From Cavia porcellus (taxonomy: Eukaryota; Chordata; Mammalia; Rodentia; Caviidae), in assembly GCF_034190915.1 (NCBI RefSeq), contig NW_026947486.1, forward strand, positions 22,685,001 to 22,749,000: DNA of 64,000 nucleotides, in the 5' to 3' direction. A model generated the notes under the pieces. The model made no database searches, was not told the DNA's origin, and worked only from the letters and a program-made list of their open reading frames with translations. Below, one piece after another: positions 45,861-56,999 of the stretch. Position numbers and translations under genes: made by a program. Position 1 is the first letter of the stretch. Each line of letters begins with the position of its first letter.

Positions 45861-46202
45861 GCCAACTGCCATCATCATCAGGGACTGGTAAGCAGTACAG
45901 GCTGGGAGAATAAACCAGCCATGCCCTCGCAAGTCACCAGCCACCTTCCCCATTGGGGACCATAGCCAGTGTGGGCCAGGAGAACCATCCAACCACACCC
46001 CTGTTCAGCTGCTGCCATCAGGAGAGTCTCAGTGTAGCCATGTGTGTCTGGAAAAGTCTGCCCCATACCCCACTGCCACCTCCAGGAAACTAGGCCAGGA
46101 GAAACCCAGGTGCGTGGCCTAGTTCCCTACACCATGGGCGGGCAACCAATACAGAAATCCTCTGGAACCTCATAATCAACTTGTCCAGAGAAACCCAGGA
46201 AA

Positions 46203-47270
46203 ATGTCAAGAAAAAGGTGCAAAAGGCAATCTCTGGCCTCCAATCCACACAGAATGAGTCTAGGAGATATAGAAGTAGAAAAAATTGGAAGTTGCATACC
46301 TAAAATTTCTGAAAGGATAGCAATTGAAGTAAATGAACAACTTCATGAGGATGTAAAAGTAATTAGATCAGAAATAATATCTCAGATAAAAGAGGAAATT
46401 GGAAAAATAATGAAAGAATTACTGAGCATATATAAAGAAGACTTAAAGAAACAGCATAGAAAGATGACAAAAACCTTGAATGAACAATATAGGAAAGAAT
46501 TACAATCCACAAAATAGATCCAAAGATATACTGAGAAAATTAAAAACTCGACTGAAGGATGGCAAAACCACTTGAAAGAAACTGAAGATTGATTTCAGAT
46601 CTTAAGGACAAGAATGATGCTAGTGGTAATGAAAGGAAAGGTATCTTAAAATGACAAGGAAGCAGGAAATAAAAAATTTAGTGGCTGCAAGATGACACAA
46701 AGAAAAATAATTTAAGACTGATTGTTGTCATTGAAAACACAGGGGTCAGCACAAATGATATAAAAAGACTGTTTACAGAAGTAATAGCAGTAAACTTTCC
46801 AAGCATGGGAAAAGAGCCCAACATCCAAAATAAATGAGGCATATATAACTCCACCTAGCCATAACCAAGATAAATCTATACCCAGACATATAATAATCAA
46901 GATCTCAGAAATTCAGCATAAGAGCAGAAAATCAAAGGGAGTTAGAGAAAAGAAACAGATCACCTATAAAGGAAAACACTTCAGACTCATGTCAGACATC
47001 TCAACACAAACCATTAAGTCAAGTAGAGCTCAGAATGAAGTGTTTCAAATCCTGAAAGGAAACAACTTCCAACCCAGATTGATGTATACTGCAAAACTAT
47101 CTTTCATAATTAATCAAGAAACAAGATAGTTCCATGATAAAGAACAACTGAAAGCATCCATGACCACCAAACCAACCCTATAAAGAGTGCTGAAGGATAT
47201 TCTAGAGCAAGAAAAAAGAAGGCCACAGTTCCAGAAACAGCAGCAGAGAGGGACTGCCAAGCAGGGTAGG
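46203..47270 (+). pseudogene. ORF1 pseudogene of half-L1 copy B
   Basis: It starts with ATG at 46203 (MSRKRCKRQS, basic N terminus) and is open for 104 codons to TAA at 46515. It contains a charged, heptad-rich segment (ERIAIEVNEQLHEDVKVI). ORF1 text continues in other frames: a coiled-coil end, an RNA-binding core near 46700-46870, and a C terminus near 47180 (TKPTL-type, then VLKDILEQEKRR). Several frameshifts. It is older than the ORF1 of copy A. Confidence 0.82.
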
Positions 47271-47321
47271 AAACTGAATGGAACGGAAATGATGGGGGGT
47301 GGGGGGCAGCAGGAGAATAGC

Positions 47322-47720
47322 ATGACAGAGATGAGTCAGTACATGTCATTCATAAAAATTACAGTAGATGGTCTTAATTCACCAATAAAAAGATACATGG
47401 GCCGAGTGGATTGGGAGACAGACCCATCGATATGCTGTATATGAGAAACACATTTGACTTGAAGGAAATTCAATGGCTGGAGGTCAGAGGAGTGAAGACA
47501 ATGCTCCATTTGGCAGGAACCCATAAAAATGCAGGGGTAACTTACCCACCAACCACAGAATGGATCAGAAAGATATGGCATTTTTATACAATAGAAAGCT
47601 ACCCAGCTATAAGGGAAAATCTCAAGGCTCTTATAGATAAATGGATGCAACTTGAGATCTTGCTCATGGGTGAAATTGCTTGGTCTCATTTGTGAACACA
47701 GTGTTGTATTCCTAGTATAA
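47322..47720 (+). pseudogene. ORF2 remnant of half-L1 copy B (start fused to end)
   Basis: It starts at ATGACAGAGATGAGTC (47322) and keeps the first 75 codons or so of the endonuclease (GLNSPIKR at about 47370, DPSICCI at about 47420). Text then passes directly at about 47538-47545 to the last 60 codons (TTEWIRKIWHFYTIESY, about 47553-47605) and stops at TAA 47718-47720. About 3.3 kb is missing compared with 16621-20343. A 94-codon frame (47411-47695) spans the junction. Confidence 0.85.
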
Positions 47721-48030
47721 AAAAAAAGTTAGTGGGATCCAAAATGTATAATAGATATTATGAAAGAGAAAAGGGAGAAAACAACTAAAGGAGGAAGATG
47801 GTAGCCCTTGTTATTTTCCTACTATCTTGTTTTGCAATTCTGCAACATTTTCATTATTTTTTGTTGGTTTTATTCTGTTTTATTTTGATTTACCTTTTTA
47901 TGTCTAAGCAGGTTTCCAAAGATAAAAAGGGCATTATGGCAGCCATTGTAGTTTCCTTTTATCTTGTTTTGAAGTCCTATATCACTTTCATGTTTTGTTT
48001 GGCTTTATTTTGTTTCATTTTGTTTGTTTT

Positions 48031-49140
48031 AATTCTTTCCTACGTTGGACCTTCATAGTTTCCATCATTTTTCTAAGCTCCCCTAATTTTGATATGTATT
48101 TTGTATTGACTCACTATGTCCTTCCTTATGGTCCCCATCTATGTAGTCATCTGAGAAATTATTTCTGATTGGATATTTTCTAGAATCTCATTCTTCTGCA
48201 TTGTTACTTCCACTCTTGCTACTTAAGGGAGTCCAGATGAGTGGTTTTCAAATTTTTCCACCTTGTTGCCCTCTGGCTTTACTTTTGGTAAACTTAAACT
48301 CTGGGGTTGCATCTTGATTCCATGATTTCACATTTTCTATTTTTTTAGTTGAATTCCTATGATGAAGCTCATAAATTGCTTATGGCAGGTAGCTTTATTG
48401 TTAATATTTAAGCCCTTAGGGTAAGACTGCTTCTCGGAGATTTCTTTCAATTATAGCTGGCTTTTAAGTTTTGGGTCTGCTGCAATATCCTGCCTGTTCA
48501 ATTTATTGGGAATGAGAAGCTACTGCCTATTTAGTCTAGACCTTGGTTCTGTGGCACTAGCCTATAGTATTGATTATGACCCTGGCAATCTCATTCTTGG
48601 CATACCAGCAATGACAATTAGAACAAATATGTAGTGATAATACGATCAAAAACATCCTAGAGAATGACAAACTATTGTAATTTAATTTACCATCTTTAAA
48701 CATATTCACCAGATTTGTGGTTATATAGCATAATCTAAACAAATCAGAAATTTGTATATAGTTGAGGCTGGGGATTTAGCTCAGCGGCATAAGCGCCTGC
48801 CTTGCAATCAGGCAGTCATGAGTTCGATCCCCAGTACTGATAAAAAGGAAAAAGACACAAAAAAATTGTATATAGTTAATATGCTCTCGATATGGTGATT
48901 TTTCCCTCAGAGGAGATAACACAAAAGGGATCAGAGGGAAAATAGAGAAATACAAGGAAGAAAATGGATTAGAAGCAAGGCTGAAGGACCATGGAAGATT
49001 ACACAAATTTTAAGAAAGTGGTGAAGACAGGAGGGAAACAAAGAAGGAAGAGATAAAAACAAGAACCGAAAGCAACAACCAAAAAAGTAGAAATAAAATT
49101 CACACTTATATAAAAACAAGAAGTAACAATCAAGAAAAAA
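48031..49140 (-). pseudogene. L1 ORF1 N-terminal scrap and 5'UTR, antisense
   Basis: 48031-48160 read on minus matches ORF1 near 63180-63235 (AAAATGATGGAAACTATGAA). The rest to about 49140 is 5'UTR-like: a CAATTTATTGGGAATGAGAAG block (48500) parallels 25055, followed by A-rich DNA. An ID-like SINE interrupts it. Confidence 0.6.
48764..48865 (+). mobile_element. ID-like tRNA-derived SINE (copy 5)
   Basis: GAGGCTGGGGATTTAGCTCAG head, GGCATAAGCGCCTGCC, loop CTTGCAA, B-box GAGTTCGATCC, then ACTGATAAAAAGG and an A-rich tail. Duplication TTGTATATAGTT at 48752-48763 and 48866-48877. Confidence 0.95.
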
Positions 49141-49394
49141 AAAAGAAAAGGAAGAAAATAAAAAAAAAAATGTCCACTTCAGGGTGTGTATATGCTGTGG
49201 CTGTTAGATGGAGTGGGCAGCAGAGAGCAGATGCATGTGGATTAATCCCAGTAAGCCAGCAATATATTTACATTGAGGTAGTTGGTAATTCCCACAAGCC
49301 TGTACCCTTAGTTCCAGTGACATTTAGACTGGTTTCTGGCTATCAGGATTGAACCTGAGTTGTTAAGCCTACAACACTTCATGTGACTCCTGCC

Positions 49395-51060
49395 AGCTTG
49401 GAGTGTTGATGTGATGGTCATGAATTTCACAAGGCCCTCTTTGTCTTGAGCCTTTACTTGTCCATCAATTTTGAAAGACAGTTTTACAGGGAACATTTCC
49501 CTGTAAGGTTTTCTGGGCTTTAAGTGTTATATTTAGAAATCTGGTATAATTCTTAGGCATTTACCTTTACAAATGACTTATTGCTTTTCTTCAACAACTA
49601 TTAAGATTCTATCACTCTGTTGGACTTCTGGTATTTTGACTATGATATGATGTGGAGAAGTTCTGTTTTGATCATGGCTATTTGGTGCCTATATGTCTCA
49701 CTTTTCTGTATGTTAAAATTTTCTTCATATATGAAAATATTTCTGCTAATATTTGGGTAAGCAGTTTTTCTATGCCATTTATGCAATCTTAATTTTTTAA
49801 CTAATTTGAATTAATCTCAGTCTTCTTTACACTATCTACCAGCTATTGGGTCCAATTTTCATATTATTTTGTTATTTTTAAGGTATCTCTGAGTATACAA
49901 TTACCAGCATCAATCCTATCCTCCAGTTCTGACACTGTATTCTTAAATTGATCACTTTTATTGCTCATACTTGCAACACAATTTTTAAACTGAATTTTTC
50001 TTTGATATCTTTTCATGGAATCCAATTCCTTGCTTGGCTCATCATTCATTTTTTATTGTTCTGTTTAGCTCAGCTTCATTTTTATTACTATTTTCTACAA
50101 ATTCGTTGAGCACTTGGTGTATCATTTATTATTTACTTAGAAATATCTTCTGTGAACTCATTGAGCATGTTATTGAGCTAATTTTTCTCTCCTCTTTCAT
50201 GTCCTCTTTTGAGTAATTCATCAGTGTAGCTTTTGATTCAACTCTGGGTAACTTGAGTTTCTAGAGGCATGTTATTGCCTTGTTTTTCATGTTTCTATTT
50301 TTTTCTTTTTTGTGATAAATTTTTCAGCTTAATTATATTAGAAAGTCTGTGTTGCTACTGTGGGTATGCTTTTGGTTAGTATCTCCTTTTCAGTGAAGTA
50401 CTCTTGGCCTGGCTTAATATATGGATTTTTCTCAGTCCCAAAGTCCAATTACTTCCATTAATTTGAGATGGAAAATTGTAGTTTAATTGGTCTGGCACCC
50501 AGTTTTTCAGGAATTGACCAGAGTATTGTCAAAGACACAGAAAATCCAGATATTAGCATACAGAGAGAAGCCAATCAATAGCAACTATGCCAAACTTAAA
50601 ATAGTAACAAAATCAGCAATTATAGAATTGAAGACCAACTGGATACTGACATACAATAAAAACCAATAATGTACCATCCTTAAACATAGAAAATAAAACT
50701 ATAAATATAGTATCATCATAAAGATACACTAAATATTGTTAAAGAGTAAATAGCCCCTACATAGAACACCAATATTTCTATTAACAATAGAAAAGCATTC
50801 AATAGTAAAAGCATAGAGCTAACTAAATAAAGATTAATAAAGCTTAATGCTTATACTAGTAAAGCTAGAGGGAGTGAAGAATGGAAAAATGAAACTAGTG
50901 AAATTTTAAAAAAAAAGAAGGGATAAGAAGAAAAGTAAGATAAAGGATTCTATTAAGCAAAAGGATATTAATAGAATTAGATGAAAGCAGAAAAGAAAAA
51001 ATACAAAAAATAAGACATATATAGAATAGAAAATATTGGAAACCCAAATATTGAATTCAG
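49395..51060 (-). mobile_element. Antisense L1, ORF1 and 5'UTR only
   Basis: Minus-strand ORF1 from its C terminus (KLSFKIDGQVKAQDKEGLVKF at about 49490-49430) to the coiled coil (about 50060). It is followed by A-rich 5'UTR-like DNA to about 51060 that resembles 25560-25740 and 49000-49150. No ORF2 is attached on the left. 49141-49394 has no clear identity. Confidence 0.65.
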
Positions 51061-51178
51061 TCATCCAAGTATGGTAATCTTCTTTCTAGTCTTCCTCACA
51101 ATCCAAACAGTTATATTTATAATCCTATTGAGACATTAGTGGAATCCCAGCCAGTCAATTTCAATCTACTACCACCAA

Positions 51179-52021
51179 TGCAACCCACGGTGAGAGAAAG
51201 GCACCAAGACATATTTCAAGTTAAGGGCAGCCAAAGGGACCCAAGTCCATTTCCCGTGAGGACATGTGGACAAAGGCCCGGATCCTAGGCCTCTCCCAGC
51301 ATTTATTAGCTTGTGAAGAAAGGGGGGTGTCACTCAGGGCTGAGTGCTAGTCAGGATATTGGGGATTACTGAGTAACTTGAGCTGGCTGGCCAGGTGCAA
51401 GGATGGCATCTCTGTAATTTGCAGAGATAAAGACATGCCTAAGGATCAATTTACATAACCTGATTAAGGTAGCAGGGAGTTGTTTTGGGAGGCTGTTGCT
51501 TTTGTTTTTGATATGTAAACTCTTGTGCCCTGGGGAGTCATAGCCTCTTATCTTGAGGCTCCTTCCCAGTTGACATTCCCGGAGCTATCTGCTCTGCTTC
51601 TTGCCAGCTCAATCTTGTAATGTGGAGAGAACCATACAAGGAAACCGGACCCTCTGATGGCCAGACTTTGCACATTAACACCTCGGCTAGCCTTATTTGC
51701 AATGCTTAGAGCCAATTAAAGAGAAAAGGAAATATCCTAGCAGCCTTTCACATATCAGTATAAGGAAATGAGTCCCCAAGTAATCAAAGTCACAGCAATT
51801 GTTTTGGATCCAAAGGGAGTCACCGGAGTTTCTCTCACATCTGTTTTGGCTGCACATTAGCACCTGGGCTAGCCTTGTTTGCCATGCTCAGAGTAAATTA
51901 AACAGAAGGAAATACCCTAGCCAGCCTTTTACATATCAGTGTAAGGAAATGAGTCTCCAAATATTCAAAGTCACAGCAATTGTTTTGGATTCAAAGGGCG
52001 ACACTGGAGTTGTCTCCCACA
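51179..52021 (-). mobile_element. Probable ERV LTR (ERV2-like), antisense, with duplicated U3
   Basis: On minus it begins TGTGGGAGACAACTCC (plus 52021 leftward), has AATAAA (plus 51302-51307, in GCTAATAAATGCTGGG) and may end at GGGTTGCA (plus 51179). The U3 part holds a direct duplication of about 182 bp (51671-51852 and 51853-52018), as in enhancer repeats of many retroviral LTRs. No matching target duplication is seen, so the ends are approximate. It has no internal region here. Confidence 0.5.
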
Positions 52022-52433
52022 GGAAAAAAAAAAAAGTAAAAGAAAAAAGGAAAATCCCAAACCCTAAAGAAACTGAAAATAATGAGCAAAACATTTCTTT
52101 GCTTTTGAATGACTGATTTCTTCCTAGGTCTAGAGTCAAGGCATCCAGTACATATTGTAGAAGGATAATGAGTCACTGCTAAGATTTATGTTATTTAAAT
52201 ACTCACATCTGTGTTTGTGAATGCTGAATCCTGCTTTGTCTTTTCCACTGGGCATGTTCATTCAATGGTGTCTACCTTATGTCTGTAGTTACTCTGGCAA
52301 TGGCCACTTCCCATGTCCCTCTGTACATGCCAAGTCATAGATTTCTTTTCTGTCTAGCTTTACAGTTGTGCATTTGAAAAGTGTCTTCCTGCTACAGAGG
52401 CCTCTCTGGACACCACATGTTGGGTTTACCATC
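52022..52433. other. No recognisable feature
   Basis: It starts with an A run (52023-52034) and is otherwise apparently unique sequence. Confidence 0.4.
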
Positions 52434-52775
52434 TGTCTTAGTTACTTTTTACTCCTCACTGAGACAAAACACCTGATGCCAAAATTTGGGAAAGGAAAGG
52501 TTTATTTCTTACAGTTTTTGGAGGTTTCAGTCCATACTCAGTTGGCTCCAAGGCAGGGTGGCATGGCAGGGCCACAGTTCATGGCAGATGCAAATAGCAG
52601 GCAGAACCTGCAAGAAAAAGAAACACACCTTTGTCCTGCCATTACATTGAATACTGGCTCCACCCTATGTAGGTGTAGCACTGACGCCATCAATCCAAGC
52701 ACTAGACAATGAAACAATCACAAATGCATAATGCAAATGCATGAGGCCTGGGGGCCACTGACATAAACCATGACA
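52434..52775 (-). repeat. 3' LTR of the MaLR provirus
   Basis: 342 bp. It contains the reverse complement of AATAAACCTTTCC (about 52493) and differs from the 5' LTR at scattered positions plus small indels. The divergence implies that the insertion is not recent. Confidence 0.88.
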
Positions 52776-54293
52776 TTCCACCCCTAACCCCCAGGACTCA
52801 TGTACATTGTTTATACAAAAGACATTCAGTCCATCTCCAAGAGTTGCCTGAGTCCTAACAGTTTCAGCATTGCTGAAAAGTGCAAGTCCCAAGTCTCCTC
52901 CAAGATCTATGGCAAACTCTTAGCTATAACCCCTATACAAATGAAACAAGGATAAATATTTCTGAAATGCAAAGGCACAAGATAAACATTAGCATTCAAA
53001 AAGTTACAAACAGTGGGATATAAAGCATTGGAAACAAATCAAGTCCAACATCCAGCAGAGTGAACATTAAGTACTAGAGTTTTATGCTTATTAGCATTTG
53101 AAGCAATCTGGTTGCAAGCTCCAAAAGGCTTGTGTGAGTCCACCTGCATGGCACTTCCAGGGATTTTTAGCTCCCACAGTTTCTCTCTTAAACCCGCTCT
53201 GCTGACTTTTTGCAGCTTTCCTTGAATGATCCACATTCCTGGCTTTTCCAAACTTCTGGGGTCTCCACTATACCTTTTTCTTCATCCTTATATCTTTATA
53301 AATTGCCCTCTCAGGGGCACACTGCTTGGCCCCCAGGCCTTCTGCAATCAAGGTGGAAGCTGTCTTATCAGAATTTGTGCATTTTCCTTGCACCTAAAAT
53401 CAGCACCATGTTGATGCCTCCAAGGTTTTCTGCCAGCTGGAGCAGTAGCCAGGCTTTTCTCTCTATTGGCTGTAGGGGCTTTGATTGCCTGGATCTCTGG
53501 GCTCTTTCAACCTAATTGTTATGAAAAGCTTCTCTATGTTGCCACCATTCTGGAACCTTATGTGGCCGCCACCATTCTGGAACCTCATGTGGCCTCTGTC
53601 ATGATTTTGGAGCATGGTGCCTTAAAGCTTTCTCTATGAGCAAATTATTCACCTTTGCAGCTTTGAGGCTGCAAAAGATGGAGATCCCTGCTCCCTGGGG
53701 TGCCCCCTGGCCATCTTTCTTATCACTCTGTTTCTTCTCAGCAATCAGTGTCAGCTCTATCTTTACAATCCACAGCTTTAGTGGAGTTTTCCTTCTGGCA
53801 AACTCACAGAGTTGTATATTATCCTGCTGGACTCTTTGCTCTTGATTTGCAACATAAAGCTGGCTAAAAGTCCCCAAAAATAGCCATGCCACAGCCTCAA
53901 CTTTCCACTGCCTTGACATTTCCTTTGCCAGATTAATCATTCCATTACCTTTAGTCACAGTCTCAAGAAAAGTCTCTGGACTTGAGCAAAATGCAAACTT
54001 TCTGCCAAGCCATAACACACATTGTGGGGAGTCCAACAACCAATGCAGTCCTTCTTCCCAGCAGAAACCTCCCAAACCTGGTCTTTACCATCAGGCTTTC
54101 TATCAGCCTTCTGGTCTCTGGAGCTCTGACCAGAATCTCCTCTACAGAACAGCCTAAGCTGCTCCAGCTATATGTATTCAGGCAACATGTCCAAACCTTT
54201 CCAAACTCTGCCCACAAGCCTTTTCCTAAGTCTCTCAAAAAACATTGCCAGATATAATCACAGCAAACAACCCCACTCCTCGGTACCAAATTC
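52776..54293 (-). other. MaLR internal region (non-coding)
   Basis: 1.5 kb between PPT and PBS. A 27-bp tandem duplication (GCCACCATTCTGGAACC at 53541 and 53568) lies within it. Open frames of up to 158 codons are present on both strands, but none resembles gag, pol or a host protein. Confidence 0.7.
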
Positions 54294-54637
54294 TGTCTTA
54301 GTTACTTTTTACTCATCGCTGAGACAAAATACTTGATGTTAAAAGTTGGGAAAGGAAAAGTGTATTTCTTACAGTTTTTGGAGGTTTCAGTTCATACTCA
54401 GTTGGCTCCAAGGCAGGGTGACATGGAAGGGCCACAGTTCATGGCAGATGCAAACAGCAAGGCAGAACCTGGCAAGAGAAAGAGACACACCTTCTTCCAG
54501 CCATTACATTGTATGCTGGCTCCACCCTATATAGGTGCAGTACTGACACCATCAATCCAAGCACTAGACAATGAACCAATCACAAACACATAATGCAAAC
54601 ACATGAGGCCTGGGGGACACAGACATAAGCCATGACA
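54294..54637 (-). repeat. 5' LTR of the MaLR provirus
   Basis: 344 bp. The minus-strand start TGTCATGGCTTATG lies at 54637 leftward. The polyadenylation region is changed to AATACACTTTTCC (about 54353), in place of AATAAACC in the other copy. Confidence 0.88.
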
Positions 54638-55388
54638 CTGTTCAAGCTGAGCCATATTTTTGCTTACTTTTGTAGGTGAGGAAATAAACCACTAAGTTCT
54701 GTTCTAATATAGGCTTTGAAATATAGTCATATATCAAGCAGTCTACTAGAGTTAATACTAGCACTTTCATACTCAGCTCACCTCTAGGGTGCCTGGTTCA
54801 AAGGCTACCAAAAACCAAAAGGCTGATCTTTTATTTATGCGTAGCACAATGGTGACAAGTTTGCAAAAACTCTCCATCTTTAGGCCTTTGTTTTGAGAAT
54901 ATGTCCCTCTCTCCCTCTGCTCCTCCAGGATCCTTCCCCTTCCCCACACTTAGGAGGTGGCTTCTTTATACCTTCTCCCCTATTTCTCACACACTAAATC
55001 CTGCAGCTTTCTCAATGTCCTCATTTCCTCCCCACTTCATCTATTTCTCAAGCCCTCCCTGTGCCTCGTGCCAGCCCACCTTTCCTGGTGCATGCCAGGA
55101 TGGGGGAGGTGCATGCAGACAGCATTGGGCCACACACAGGCAGTGCAGGTGGGGCATACACAGTGTGTACCCACAGGCCTGTGCAGGCTGCTCTGGGCTC
55201 TCACACTATTTGCCAGTTCTGCAATTCCCCTGAGGGCTTTGTACACCTTCTGACCAGCCCCATTACCTGAGTGTGGCTCTGGGTGGCAGCTCAGAGGAGG
55301 CAACAGGACAAAGAGAAAAAAAAAAAAAAAAAAACCTCCCAGGCCTGGCCAAGGGCAGAGCTGGGCTGATAATAAAATGACTCGTGGC
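54638..55388. other. Unassigned interval ending in a poly-A tract
   Basis: 54900-55310 is C-rich and then G-rich (CCTCTCTCCCTCTGCTCCTCC ... TGGGGGAGGTGCATGCAGAC). It is followed by about 20 A residues (55316-55335). This could be a retrotransposed transcript with its tail, but I recognise no source and saw no target duplication. The open frames here have no family features. Confidence 0.4.
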
Positions 55389-55482
55389 TAGGGATTTAGC
55401 TCAGCGGCATAAGCGCCGGCCTTACAAGCAGGCAGTCATGAGTTCGATCCCTGGTACCGATAAAAACAAAAATGAAAAAAAA
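55389..55482 (+). mobile_element. ID-like tRNA-derived SINE (copy 6)
   Basis: GGCTAGGGATTTAGCTCAGC head, GGCATAAGCGCC, B-box GAGTTCGATCC, CCGATAAAAAC and an A-rich tail. It lies beyond the poly-A tract at 55316. I see no clear target duplication. Confidence 0.9.
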
Positions 55483-56999
55483 AAGGAAGAGGAAAAGGGG
55501 CCAATGCTTGCCCTGTGGAGTACCTGGCCACCCCTTCTTAACTCTCTGAGATAACCAGGTTCCTATTCTGGTATTCTTATTTCAAGAGATTTCTATTAAT
55601 TAATCTACAAAAAGGTTCACACCAGTCTTATTTAATATAGTTCAAATTGGCCAAATATATTTGAGTGCACTCTGATTTTATAAAATATATGTTTCTTGTT
55701 CAATCTGTTTATACTGTACAGATCATCTGTCCATGTTTGTCCATTTGCTTGCTGTGTAAACAGCCGTTCCTTTTTTGAGCTCAACAATTTTTTTCCTTTT
55801 TTACATTCTCAAATCATTTAATCGAGGTTTATTTGAGTTATAGATTTTTTAAAAAACATGCTTCTACCTAGTTTGCCAGCTGGTCAAAATGGTGCTAGAA
55901 TTGGTTAAATAAAATCTCTTGGACTGAGGAGACATTGGACAAGACTTCAATTGATAGACAGGGAAAGTGGCCATCTAGTAATTTTACCAGCCCTTGTTTA
56001 TCCATTAAAGCCTCCAATAATCTCCATAGCCTTAGGGGAAACACCTCAACTAAAGTTCATATGACTAAGACAATTCATTGTTGCTGATTTGATGGTATAT
56101 TTATGCTTTCAAATATAAAATTGAAATTGTTTCTGCTGCCTTTTTCTTGTGTTCCAGCCAAGAGATACAAATCAGACCAACACAAGGTCACCAGTCAAAT
56201 AATAATTTTTAAGCAAAAATTTATATAATGTATGATGACAAGTGTTTCTTTCAGATTCAGACATATGCTTAGAGATGCTTCAAAAATTTCTTCAGCCCTC
56301 AAATGTTAAAGCACTCACATTTAATAGCCATTTAATGTTCTATGTTAAGCTTATGCCTATACTGTACTGTTATCAATCTTCTGTATGTTCAACAACTAAA
56401 ATTAAGAGGTAATTATAAATTCCTTTTGGATTTCTTTTGCTGGGATCCACTAGATCTTTTCCAGAAAAAAAAAGGATATATGATGCGTGCAGAACAACAA
56501 GACCAGCACTGGAGCAGAGGCTAGCTTTGAGCATTTCCCAGCATGTCCACTGGCCCTGGCTCGGCCAAGCCATGATTAACTATACTCAAAACTGGTGTTA
56601 AATGACACCACAGATGATCTCTCTCCTAAATAAAAAGGTAAAATTAACAAAACAGGCCATCCTCCAAAAATCAGATGGCATTAGACATTCTAACAAGATA
56701 AATAGATACTTATATATGGCAAATAAGTGACATATCAGTTCCTGAAAATTCCCTGGATCTTATCCTCCTTTTGGGAAGCCATTACTAAAGTTATGATCAT
56801 AAATACCCTGTTTATTGTATTATTTGACTCCTGCATACTTAATTGATTCTACAGATACCTTTCTCTGTGGGCCAAATCCCAAGACAAAAGGCTGAAAAAT
56901 GGCCCTCAAACCCCATAAGGAGACCGTCTTAATGGCTTTTCATGTTTTCAACAACAGAGATAAAAAATAACAATCTGATCTTTTAGTAGTGACACTTGG
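55483..56999. other. Unassigned interval, possible ERV scraps
   Basis: Mostly AT-rich and apparently unique. Near 56750-56850 one frame reads PWILSSFWEAI...IVLFDSCILN, faintly like the end of a retroviral transmembrane envelope protein. The match is too weak to call. No other feature is recognised. Confidence 0.3.

Larger units (their letters stand above)
45860..48030 (+). mobile_element. Half-L1 (HAL1-like) non-autonomous element, copy B
   Basis: Sense strand: GC-rich 5'UTR (45860-46202), ORF1 (46203 to about 47270), ORF2 remnant (47322-47720) and a short 3'UTR (47721-48030). A 7-base AATTCTT flanks it (45853-45859 and 48031-48037), inside the antisense ORF1 of an older L1. The ORF2 remnant has its start fused to its end at the same place as in copy A. 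The 3' end has no clear A tail, so the terminus may be lost. Confidence 0.8.
41511..49140 (-). mobile_element. Antisense L1, near complete in order, with several insertions
   Basis: On minus: 5'UTR (about 49140-48160), ORF1 (48150-48031 and 45860-45120), ORF2 (about 45060-42000) and pyrimidine-rich 3'UTR (about 42000-41511). Insertions are an antisense ID-like SINE (41686-41782), a microsatellite (42924-43176), an L1 3'UTR scrap (45573-45805), half-L1 copy B (45860-48030) and an ID-like SINE (48764-48865). There is also an ORF2 deletion at about 42695, where text jumps toward the RT region. Confidence 0.75.
52434..54637 (-). mobile_element. Two-LTR MaLR provirus
   Basis: Two direct repeats of about 343 bp (52434-52775 and 54294-54637), both running from TGTCTTAG on plus to CCATGACA, flank a 1.5-kb interior. 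On minus the LTRs begin TGTCATGG and match the solo LTR at 29592-29957. Next to the 5' LTR is a primer-binding-site-like TTGGTACCGAGGAGTGG (54273-54289). Next to the 3' LTR is a purine tract TGGGGGTTAGGGGTGGAA (52776-52793). The interior has no gag or pol frame, as expected for non-autonomous MaLR elements. No 5-bp TSD is evident (CCATC versus CTGTT). Confidence 0.88.

Noticed and set aside
53599..54289. 158- and 108-codon frames suggesting a host gene
   Set aside because: They lie inside the MaLR interior between PBS and PPT, with no recognisable protein domain.
56750..56850. Envelope transmembrane-like peptide
   Set aside because: The match is faint, lies upstream of gag text, and has stops. 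It is noted only as a possible scrap.
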